From an uncultured Hyphomicrobiales bacterium (GTDB lineage Bacteria; Pseudomonadota; Alphaproteobacteria; Rhizobiales; Beijerinckiaceae): 38,354 nucleotides of DNA. This document shows positions 16,566 through 23,591 of this stretch, piece after piece. How positions within the stretch are numbered: position 1 is the first letter of the stretch; the number at the start of each line of letters is the position of its first letter. The translations under genes and the position numbers were made by a program. The stretch lies in the NCBI GenBank assembly GCA_903884435.1, contig CAISEY010000023.1, forward strand, positions 1 through 38,354, in the 5' to 3' direction. The notes below the pieces were generated by a model. The model saw only the letters and a program-made list of their open reading frames with translations, was not told where the DNA came from and ran no database searches.

Positions 16566-17447
16566 TCACGCCGCCGCGGCGCGGCGGGGCCGCGCGCGTT
16601 CGAGGGCGCGCTCCAGCGCGCGCCGGGCCATGACGGTGGCGAGATGCCGGCGGTAGGAGGCCGGCGCGTGAACGTCGTCGGCGGCTTCGATCGTCCGGCA
16701 CGCTTCCGCCGCGTCCCGAAGCGCGCCGGCGGAGGCTTTTTGTCCCGCGAGCGTTGTCTCGATGTCGCTCATGCGCAGGGGCGCGACGCCGACGCCGCCG
16801 AGCGCCAGCGAAACGCGCGCGATCCGCCCCGCGTCGTCGAGCGTCAGCAGCGCCGCGGCCGACACGATGGCGAAATCGCCGTGACGGCGGGCGTATTCGA
16901 CGAACGCGGCGCCATGGCTTTCGGGCCAGAGCGGAAGACGCACGCGCGTCAGCAACTCGTCAGGTTCGAGCGCCGGCGTCATGTAGCCGGCGGGGAAATC
17001 GGCGAACGCGATCTCGCGTGTCCCGCGCGTCGAGGCGATTTCGAGGGTCGCGTCCATCGCTGCGGCGACGCAGGGCAATTCGGCGGCCGGATCGAGATGG
17101 CAGAGCGAGCCGCCAATCGTGCCGCGGTTGCGCGTCTGGCGATGGCCGACAAGCGTCAGCGCCCCGGCCATCAGGGGGCAATGTTTCGCGACGAGGTCGC
17201 TGAATTCGAGATCGCGCTGGCGCGTCATGGCGCCGACGGAAAGCGCGTCGCCGTCGAGGACGATCCCCGCGAGTTCCCGGACGCGGTTGAGATCGACGAC
17301 GTGGTCGGGAAACACGAAGCGCATGTTGAGCATCGGCATCAGCGACTGCCCGCCCGCCAGCGGCCTGACGTTGTCGAGGCTCGACAGAAGCGCGAGCGCC
17401 TCCGGCAGGGACTCGGGATCGTGATAACTGAACCGCGGTGGTTTCAT
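16566..17447 (-). CDS. FAD-binding medium subunit of Mo hydroxylase (set 2)
   Basis: FAD subunit of 293 residues, first gene of the nine-gene minus-strand operon. It starts MKPPRFSYHDPESLPEALALL after a GGAGG ribosome site. FAD-binding segments are PLAGGQSLMPMLNMRF (about residues 32-47) and RNRGTIGGSLCHLDPAAELP. The C-terminal domain ends ASYRRHLATVMARRALERAL. It is divergent from the UbiD gene at 17596; the 148-base gap must hold both promoters. I saw no convincing -35/-10 pair there, only a 6-bp GC-rich dyad (CGCCGG/CCGGCG) near 17458-17473. Confidence 0.92.
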   Translation of the reverse strand: MKPPRFSYHDPESLPEALALLSSLDNVRPLAGGQSLMPMLNMRFVFPDHVVDLNRVRELAGIVLDGDALSVGAMTRQRDLEFSDLVAKHCPLMAGALTLVGHRQTRNRGTIGGSLCHLDPAAELPCVAAAMDATLEIASTRGTREIAFADFPAGYMTPALEPDELLTRVRLPLWPESHGAAFVEYARRHGDFAIVSAAALLTLDDAGRIARVSLALGGVGVAPLRMSDIETTLAGQKASAGALRDAAEACRTIEAADDVHAPASYRRHLATVMARRALERALERARPRRAAAA

Positions 17448-17595
17448 GCCGGTCCTCCGCCGGCGGGCCGGCGCAACGAAAGACACACTATCGGCTTTCC
17501 CGGGCCACGCAACCGGATTGACCGCGCCAGGCGGAAATGGTCCAAGTTTCCGATGTTCCGGCGTGGCGCTTGGCCCGCCTCCAATGGAGTTCGAC

Positions 17596-19050
17596 ATGCA
17601 CGGCGGATTGAAAACCGGCCAGGGCCAGGACTTGCGCGAGTGGATCGCCAGGATGCAGGCCGCCGGCGAGGTCATCACCATCAAGGGCGCCGACCGCGAG
17701 CGCGAAATTGGCGGCATTGTCGACATCGCCATGCGCAAGATGGGCCGGCCCGCCGTGCTGTTCGAGGACGTGCCGGGCTACGATCCGGAGTTTCGCGTGC
17801 TGGCCAATCTCTTCACCTCGGTCAAGCGCATCGCGCTGACGCTCGGGCTGCCAGCCGACACGAGCGAGGTCGATCTCGTGCGTTACTGGCGTGATTACAT
17901 GCGCAACGCGCCGACGATTCCGCCCGTTCAGGTCAACACCGGCGCGCTGCTCGACAATTCCTTCAAGGGCGAGGACATCGACCTGCTGAAGATTCCGACG
18001 CCGCGCTGGCACGAGGGCGATGGCGGCTATTTCATCGGCACGGGCTGCATGGTGATCATGAAGGATCCCGATTCCGGCTGGATCAACTACGGCGCCTATC
18101 GCGTGCAGGTGCACGACCGCAAGGTCGCCTCGGTGATGATCTCGAAGGGCAAGCATGGCGACATTCTCATGCGCAAGTATCACGACCGCGGGCAGCCCTG
18201 TCCCATCGCGGTCGTCTGCGGCGTGCATCCTGGCCTGTTCGCCGTCGCGGGCCTCGAAATCCCCTACGGCAAGAACGAATTCGAGGCGGCGGGCGGCCTG
18301 CTTGGCGAAGCCATCCGCGTCATCAACGGCCCGGTCACCGGTCTGCCAATTCCCGCCGAGGCGGAAATCGCCTTCGAGGGCTATCTCCACAAGGGCGACC
18401 TGATCGAGGAAGGTCCGCTCGGCGAATGGACCGGCTATTACGCGGGCGGACGCGACATGCGCCCCGCGATTCGCGTTGAAACCTTCTGGCACCGCGACAA
18501 GCCCATCCTCACCGGCGCCATTCCCGGCGTGCCCCCGAACGACGACACGTTTTATCGCGGCACCGCGCGCGCAGGCGTCGTCTGGCACGAGCTCGAGGCC
18601 GCGGGCGTGCCGGAGGTGAAGGGTGTCTGGTCGCACGAGGCGGGCGGCAGCCGCATGTGGCTCACCGTCGCCATCAAGCAGATGTACGCGGGACATTCGA
18701 AACAGGCTGGCCTCATCGCCTCGCAATGCCACGCGGGCGCCTACGCCAACCGCGTCGTGGTCGTCGTCGACGACGACATCGATCCCGCCAACATGGATTC
18801 CGTGGTCTGGGCCATGTGCACGCGCTGCGATCCGCGCGACGACGTGCAGATTTTGCACGGCAACTGGAGCACGCATCTCGATCCGATGTCGTATCCGTCC
18901 GACAAGCACAACATGAACTCGCGCATGGTCATCGACGCCTGCGTGCCGTGGAACCGCAAGGCCGACTGGCCGGAGACGGTGCGCAACACGCCGCCGCTGG
19001 AAAAACAGGTGCGCGAGAAATTCGGAAAATTCCTGCCGCCGGGCTGGTAG
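17596..19050 (+). CDS. UbiD-family (prenylated-FMN) decarboxylase
   Basis: UbiD-superfamily (de)carboxylase of 484 residues, which uses prenylated FMN to remove or add a carboxyl on an aromatic, heteroaromatic or enoic acid. Motifs seen are the prFMN/metal region NYGAYRVQVHDRKVASVMISKGKHGD (about residues 164-189, split here by family-conserved Arg169) and the glutamate-bearing segments AEIAFEGYL and EGPLGEWTGYYAGG (about 256-285). ATG at 17596 is preferred over 17584 because GGAG lies 6 bases upstream of it. No UbiX flavin prenyltransferase gene is in the window, so the cofactor must come from elsewhere. Ends 3 bases from the convergent LLM gene. Relatives include HmfF, vanillate, phenol and phthaloyl-CoA enzymes; which one fits is unknown. 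Confidence 0.92.
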   Translation: MHGGLKTGQGQDLREWIARMQAAGEVITIKGADREREIGGIVDIAMRKMGRPAVLFEDVPGYDPEFRVLANLFTSVKRIALTLGLPADTSEVDLVRYWRDYMRNAPTIPPVQVNTGALLDNSFKGEDIDLLKIPTPRWHEGDGGYFIGTGCMVIMKDPDSGWINYGAYRVQVHDRKVASVMISKGKHGDILMRKYHDRGQPCPIAVVCGVHPGLFAVAGLEIPYGKNEFEAAGGLLGEAIRVINGPVTGLPIPAEAEIAFEGYLHKGDLIEEGPLGEWTGYYAGGRDMRPAIRVETFWHRDKPILTGAIPGVPPNDDTFYRGTARAGVVWHELEAAGVPEVKGVWSHEAGGSRMWLTVAIKQMYAGHSKQAGLIASQCHAGAYANRVVVVVDDDIDPANMDSVVWAMCTRCDPRDDVQILHGNWSTHLDPMSYPSDKHNMNSRMVIDACVPWNRKADWPETVRNTPPLEKQVREKFGKFLPPGW

Positions 19051-19053
19051 GCT

Positions 19054-20079
19054 TCAGATCGCCGCCGCGCGTTTGCCGAGCAACGGCAGCACGTCGGCGG
19101 CGAACCGGTCGAGGCCCGCCTCCATGGGGCTGAACTGGAACAGCGCCAGTTCCACGCCGAGTTCCTCGTAGACGGCGAGCCGCGCGGCGATCACCTCGGG
19201 CGTGCCCACGAGACACGCTCCAAGGCCCGCGATGGAGCTCTTGTTGTAACGGGCGAGGCGTCCGTGCGCCTCGAGCTCCCCGGCGCGCGCGACGGCTTCT
19301 TCGATTGTCGGGCGGCAGACGACGTGCGCGCTGAGGCCATATCCGATCCGGCGCCCGAGCCGCGCGGCGCGGCGATTCATGTCCGCGATTTCCGCGCGGA
19401 TCAGGGCCGCGGTCTCGTCGAACCGGCGAAAGTCGCCAAGGTCGGGGACGAACCAGTGATCGCAGAATCGCGCGATCACGTCCTTGCCCGCGGGCGAGCG
19501 GCTCGCGGCGTAAATGGGCGGCGATGGCGCGCGGCGGGGCTTCAGCGGCAGGCGGCTGTCGTCGACGCGGTAGAATTTTCCCTCGAAGGAAAAGGGATCG
19601 CGGTTCCACAGGCCCTTCAGCACCTCGATGAACTCGTCCATGCGACGATAGCGGTCGGCCTGGTCCGTCAGCCACGCGCCGTTGCCGAACGTGTTGAATT
19701 CCTCGACGTTCCAGCCGTTGACGACATTGACCGCGAGCCGCCCCGCGCTGATCCGGTCGAGGCTCGCGCCCATTTTCGCGACCATTTGCGGCGTGTTGAC
19801 GCCCGGATGGGCGGCGACCATCAACTCCATCTTCGTCGTCGCCATCGCCAGCGCCGAGGCGAGCGTCCAGGCCTCGAGATCGGGCCCGAGATGCCGCGCC
19901 GCGATCAGCGTCATGTCGAAGCCAAGGCGTTCGGCCTTTTGCAAGATATCGACGGCGAACCGGAAGGAGGCGTCGGGGCCGGCGCCAGAACCGGGCGAGC
20001 CCAGTTCTTCGACGGCGCGCGTCATGCGCGGCTCGGGCGCCAGCGTGTGGGGCAGGGGCGTCCAGATTCCCAGTCTCAT
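19054..20079 (-). CDS. LLM-class flavin-dependent monooxygenase
   Basis: Bacterial-luciferase-like TIM-barrel flavoprotein of 341 residues, predicted to use reduced FMN and O2. Family blocks are RFAVDILQKAERLGFDMTLIA, the central DRISAGRLAVNVVNGWNVEEF, DRYRRMDEFIEVLKGLW and the C-terminal VGTPEVIAARLAVYEELGVE. The overall style resembles the SsuD/RutA branch, whose RutA member opens the uracil ring at an amide. In a neighbourhood with an amidase and a dihydroorotase-type enzyme that is suggestive, but the match is to a broad family. No dedicated flavin reductase gene was seen. It lies 26 bases downstream of the Bug gene at 20106 in the same direction, so they probably share a transcript. Confidence 0.88.
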   Translation of the reverse strand: MRLGIWTPLPHTLAPEPRMTRAVEELGSPGSGAGPDASFRFAVDILQKAERLGFDMTLIAARHLGPDLEAWTLASALAMATTKMELMVAAHPGVNTPQMVAKMGASLDRISAGRLAVNVVNGWNVEEFNTFGNGAWLTDQADRYRRMDEFIEVLKGLWNRDPFSFEGKFYRVDDSRLPLKPRRAPSPPIYAASRSPAGKDVIARFCDHWFVPDLGDFRRFDETAALIRAEIADMNRRAARLGRRIGYGLSAHVVCRPTIEEAVARAGELEAHGRLARYNKSSIAGLGACLVGTPEVIAARLAVYEELGVELALFQFSPMEAGLDRFAADVLPLLGKRAAAI

Positions 20080-20105
20080 GGCCGCGGTCCGCGCGAGCGC
20101 GCCCC

Positions 20106-21137
20106 CTATTTCGAAACCATGATGGCGCGCACCCTGTCGATCACGGGCCGCGGCGTCGCGTAGAGCCTTTCGAGGAGCGCCTGAATGTCCTCGCCGGAAA
20201 TCGGACTGAAATCGAGATTGAGCTTTTTCGCTTCGGCGAGCAATTCCGGGTCGGCGAAGGTCTTCATGAAGGCGTCGCGCAGCAGTTTGACGCGTTCGGC
20301 GGGAACGCCGGGCGGCGCCACGAAGGGGCGGCCCATCGGCAGCCAGCTCAGCGCGAACTGCAATTGCGCGAGCTTTTCGGGATCCTTGATGTATTCGGCG
20401 ATCAGCGGGACGTTTGGCAGTTGCGGATTCTTGTCGAGGGCGACCTGGACGAGAATGCGCAACTTGCCTTCCTCGATGGCCTTCGCCTGTGTTCCCATGA
20501 CGCTCGACAGGAACCATCCGGCGCGCCCCATGATCTCGCCATTCTCCATGGCGACCCCGAGCGAAGGATTGTCCGCGTAACCCTCGATGACGCGGAATTT
20601 CGTTCCCGCGAGTTCGTTCATCACGCGCGCGTATACGGTGTCCGACGTCGCCACGCCGCTCGATCCGACGACCATCTCCCGCGCGAGCACGTCGCGGAAA
20701 TCCCTGACCGGCGCCGTGTGCCACCCCACCACCAGCGGATATTCCTTCGCCGCGCTGGCGAGCCAGTTCATGGCGCGCGCGTCGTATTTGGCGTTTTCAA
20801 CGGGGCCGGTGACGCCCATCAGGGGTTCGACGCCAATGTGGTTTTGCACCGCGCCAATGGTCGTGCCGTCGCGCGGCGCTGAATTCGCCAGGGTGTTCAT
20901 GGCGACGAGACTGCCGGCCGCCGGCAGATTCTGGAGGACGATCGAGGGCGCTCCCGGAATGTATTTTGGCAGAAACCGCGCGATCAGCCGCGCGTAACTG
21001 TCGTAGCCGCCGCCGACGCCGAACCCGCAGATCATGGTGATCTGCTTGCCCGCGTAAAAATCCTGCGCGAGGGCGGGCGCCGAGAGCGAAAGGCACACGG
21101 CGCCCGCGGCGAAAAGTTTCCTGAAGGCGCCAATCAT
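20106..21137 (-). CDS. Bug/TctC-family periplasmic solute-binding protein 3
   Basis: Periplasmic binding protein of 343 residues. The ATG at 21137 starts a signal peptide (MIGAFRKLFAAGAV..., cleavage near PALAQDF). The mature protein shows FYAGKQITMICGFGVGGGYD and YIPGAPSIVLQNLPAAGS, matching proteins 1 and 2, and ends ATPRPVIDRVRAIMVSK, a tail also seen in protein 2 (ATPADVVNEARAIINAH). It is followed by the LLM monooxygenase gene and is divergent from the fourth Bug gene. A sigma-70-like promoter lies just upstream (21166-21194). Ligand unknown; pairing with the monooxygenase hints that it binds that enzyme's substrate or a precursor (inference). Confidence 0.92.
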   Translation of the reverse strand: MIGAFRKLFAAGAVCLSLSAPALAQDFYAGKQITMICGFGVGGGYDSYARLIARFLPKYIPGAPSIVLQNLPAAGSLVAMNTLANSAPRDGTTIGAVQNHIGVEPLMGVTGPVENAKYDARAMNWLASAAKEYPLVVGWHTAPVRDFRDVLAREMVVGSSGVATSDTVYARVMNELAGTKFRVIEGYADNPSLGVAMENGEIMGRAGWFLSSVMGTQAKAIEEGKLRILVQVALDKNPQLPNVPLIAEYIKDPEKLAQLQFALSWLPMGRPFVAPPGVPAERVKLLRDAFMKTFADPELLAEAKKLNLDFSPISGEDIQALLERLYATPRPVIDRVRAIMVSK

Positions 21138-21165
21138 GCGCTCGCCCTTTCCCCAAGTTTGACTA

Positions 21166-21194
21166 ATTATGCGCGCGCCCGGGACGCCCGGCAA
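21166..21194 (-). promoter_or_regulatory. Candidate sigma-70 promoter for Bug 3 / LLM operon
   Basis: On the minus strand, TTGCCG (21194-21189) and CATAAT (21171-21166) are separated by 17 bases. The -10 matches the consensus at 5 of 6 positions. Transcription would begin near 21159, leaving a leader of about 22 bases before the ATG at 21137. The opposite gene starts at 21269, so no conflict is seen. Confidence 0.4.
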
Positions 21195-21268
21195 CCCGGC
21201 GCGCCGATTGATTTTCCGCGCGGGACGGAGGAGCATGTCCCCGAGGGCCGTCGGAAGGGAGACCGCAC

Positions 21269-22312
21269 ATGCGTTCGCGATTTTTCGCGGCAAGCCGGAT
21301 CGCCGCCGCCGGTCTCGCGCTCCTCGCGGCCACGCCGGCGGCGCGCGCCCGGGACGCGGTCGCGGATTTTTACCGCGGCAGGACGATTCAGGTCGTCAAT
21401 CCATTCGCGGAAGCGGGGCTCTACGCCTACCTCGCGCAACTCCTGGCGGAATACGTGCCGAAATATCTGCCGGGCTCGCCATCGGGACGCGCCGTGTCGA
21501 TGCCAGGCGGCGGCGGTCTTCAGGGCGCCAACCACCTGTTCAACGCGGCGCCGCGCGACGGGACGGTCCTGGAGGTTCTCTACGACAACATGCCGACGGA
21601 ACAGGCGCTTGGCCTCAACGCGCTCGTCAGGTTCGACGCCCGCCAGTTCGGCGTGATCGGTTCGCTGAATCGCGGCGAAACCGGGCTCGTGGCGATCCTC
21701 AAGCGCGCGGGGATCGCCACCGTGGCGGACGCGAAGATCAGGACCGCGGTGCTCGGCGCGACGGGCACGGCCTCCGCGCAATACATCGTGCCCAACGCGA
21801 TGAACCGCATCATGGGCACGAAGTTCAAGCTGATCCCCGGCTACAAGGTCGTCACCGACGCGTTCCTCGCGATGGACACGGGCGAGGCCGACGGACTTTT
21901 CACCAACTTCGCGACGCTCATCCAGTCGCGCCCCGACTGGATCAGGGAACAACGCTTCAATTACATCGCCCAGTCCGCCGACGTTCGCGACCCCGATTTT
22001 CGCGACGTGCCGCTGTTGCAGGAACTCGTCGATGATCCCGTCCAGAAAGAGGCGTTCCGGTTTCTCGCCATGAGCCGCGTTCCCGGCAAGCTGGTCGTCG
22101 CTCCGCCCGGCGTGCCGCCGGCCCGCCTCGCGGCGCTGCAAAACGCCTTCCAGGCGGCGATGCGCGATCCAAAACTCCTGGAAGGCATGGCGAAGCTTTA
22201 CCAGAAGATCGATCCGCGTCGTCCGGACGAGGCGATGGCGGTGATCCGCGCGACGATCGACGCGGACGCCGCCGTGCTCGCGCGGGCGCGCGACCTGATG
22301 CGTGCGGACTGA
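21269..22312 (+). CDS. Bug/TctC-family periplasmic solute-binding protein 4 (divergent member)
   Basis: Periplasmic binding protein of 347 residues with a basic signal peptide (MRSRFFAASRIAAAG... ending ARARDAVADF) and a GGAAGGGAG ribosome site. It keeps the Bug frame (FYRGRTIQVVNPF, YLPGSPSGRAVSMPGGGG, HLFNAAPRDGTVLEV), but where the other three have GF/GYxxGGGYDxYAR it has FAEAGLYAYLAQ. That loop contributes to the ligand pocket in the family, so a different ligand is likely. It faces the secreted hydrolase gene convergently with a 21-base gap. No membrane transporter components are present nearby. Confidence 0.9.
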   Translation: MRSRFFAASRIAAAGLALLAATPAARARDAVADFYRGRTIQVVNPFAEAGLYAYLAQLLAEYVPKYLPGSPSGRAVSMPGGGGLQGANHLFNAAPRDGTVLEVLYDNMPTEQALGLNALVRFDARQFGVIGSLNRGETGLVAILKRAGIATVADAKIRTAVLGATGTASAQYIVPNAMNRIMGTKFKLIPGYKVVTDAFLAMDTGEADGLFTNFATLIQSRPDWIREQRFNYIAQSADVRDPDFRDVPLLQELVDDPVQKEAFRFLAMSRVPGKLVVAPPGVPPARLAALQNAFQAAMRDPKLLEGMAKLYQKIDPRRPDEAMAVIRATIDADAAVLARARDLMRAD

Positions 22313-22333
22313 CGGAACCGGGGCCGGCGGCGG

Positions 22334-23356
22334 TCAGTCCGCGAGCCCCTTCGAAGCCAGCCATTTGTCGATGGCGTCGGCGATTTGCGCGTTGTTGCGC
22401 TCCATCATCATGAAATGCGTGTTGCCCCTGATCCCGATGTCCGGAAGGTTCACCACCTCGATGGAGCCGCCCCGGGCCTTCGCCAGCGCGGCCCGTTCGA
22501 GATTGTATTTGCGCTGGGTCGAGAACATCTCGCTGGTGTCGACGTAGTCGCCATAGAGCGCGAGGATCGGAACGGTCTTCACGCGCTCGACCGAGGCGGG
22601 CTCGCCGCGCAGCGTGCCCTCGATATCGACGAAGGCCCTGATCTTGTCGGGGCGCGCCTGGGCGATCCTGTAGCCGATGGCGCCGGACTGGCTGTGCACG
22701 AGCAGCGCGCAGGGGCACACCCGGTCGACGAGTTGCAGATAGGCGGCGTCGATGGCGTCGTCGGTCGTCACCCAGCGCGGCACGATCTGGCGCGCGAGAT
22801 TGTCGTAGGCCTCGACGGGAAATTGCGAGCCCTCGAAGGGCCGCCGCTTCGCCGGGTCGGCGTTCCAGGAGCCGGCGGCGCCGATGCGGTAGGCCTCCCA
22901 CGCGAAACCGTGCGTCGTGAACACGGGCTCGCCCCTGAAAATCTCCGGCTGCGCCCAGCCGGACCGCCCGCGCTCCACCGCGTCGGACACGTAGACATCC
23001 CATCCCTTGCGCAGGAACATGTTGAGCCAGCCCTCGCGCCCGTCGGGCGTCGATTCATAGGTGACGCCGGTGAGCCCGCCGCCATGCCACATCAGCAGCG
23101 GCAGCTTGCCCCGGCGGGTCTTCGGCAGGAAATACTGGACATACATTTGCTCGACGAGGAATTGCCCGTTGGGATCGACCTTCTGGGTCTGGCCCTGACC
23201 GAGCGGGACTTCGCGCGCCGGTTTGCCGGAGACTTCGGCGATGCGTCCGCCGAGGTGAAACGACCCCATGCCGCGCAACTCCAGGGGCGCGTTTTCCTGC
23301 GCGAGGGCGGGCGTCGCGGCGAGGCCCGCGAGCAAGGCGATCATGCGTATTGTCAT
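22334..23356 (-). CDS. Secreted alpha/beta-hydrolase (esterase-like)
   Basis: Predicted exported hydrolase of 340 residues. The ATG at 23356 follows GGAAGGAA and opens a signal peptide (MTIRMIALLAGLAATPALAQE). The oxyanion segment is LMWHGGGLTG (about 88-97). The nucleophile elbow is VHSQSG with Ser222, a variant in which Val replaces the first Gly of GxSxG. Asp270 or Asp273 (YGDYVD) and His314 (GNTHF) can complete a triad. A CPC pair (Cys214, Cys216) lies just before the elbow. It could release an acid from an ester or lactone outside the cytoplasm, for capture by the Bug proteins (inference). Substrate unknown. Confidence 0.85.
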   Translation of the reverse strand: MTIRMIALLAGLAATPALAQENAPLELRGMGSFHLGGRIAEVSGKPAREVPLGQGQTQKVDPNGQFLVEQMYVQYFLPKTRRGKLPLLMWHGGGLTGVTYESTPDGREGWLNMFLRKGWDVYVSDAVERGRSGWAQPEIFRGEPVFTTHGFAWEAYRIGAAGSWNADPAKRRPFEGSQFPVEAYDNLARQIVPRWVTTDDAIDAAYLQLVDRVCPCALLVHSQSGAIGYRIAQARPDKIRAFVDIEGTLRGEPASVERVKTVPILALYGDYVDTSEMFSTQRKYNLERAALAKARGGSIEVVNLPDIGIRGNTHFMMMERNNAQIADAIDKWLASKGLAD

Positions 23357-23382
23357 GGGCCGTTCCTTCCGTTTCGCCATTT

Positions 23383-23415
23383 CCGCCCTGAAACCGGGCC
23401 ACGGTTTCAGGGCGG
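23383..23415. repeat. Perfect 13-bp inverted repeat between hydrolase and bcsS
   Basis: Arms CCGCCCTGAAACC (23383-23395) and GGTTTCAGGGCGG (23403-23415) are exact reverse complements around a 7-base loop. The repeat lies 26 bases upstream of the hydrolase ATG, in the divergent space shared with bcsS. No T-run follows on either strand, so it does not look like an intrinsic terminator. It may be an operator or a leader hairpin in the hydrolase mRNA. The rest of the 235-base gap holds a candidate promoter for bcsS and nothing else recognised. Confidence 0.75.
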
Positions 23416-23430
23416 AGGATCGTTTACGTT

Positions 23431-23463
23431 TTGTTAATCGCTTAGGGTCTCCTTAAATATAAC
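23431..23463 (+). promoter_or_regulatory. Candidate promoter for bcsS
   Basis: TTGTTA (23431-23436) is followed after 17 bases by TAAATA (23454-23459), overlapping a better -10-like TATAAC (23458-23463). This is the most A/T-rich stretch in the gap. The leader to the ATG at 23592 would be about 125 bases. Assignment is by eye. Confidence 0.35.
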
Positions 23464-23591
23464 ACGCGGTAACCGGTGTCGATTAACCCCGGTGTAATCG
23501 GCGAAACCCCATCTTCCCCGCACAGGGCCAGCCACTCCTTCGTCGCTTCGCGCGATCGGGAGACGGCGGGAAAAGAAGACGGGATAAAGTC

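Noticed and set aside
17448-17595. Promoter pair between the divergent Mo-hydroxylase and UbiD genes
   Set aside because: Candidate -35 and -10 boxes had poor spacing or poor matches; only a short GC dyad was noted, so no promoter was listed.
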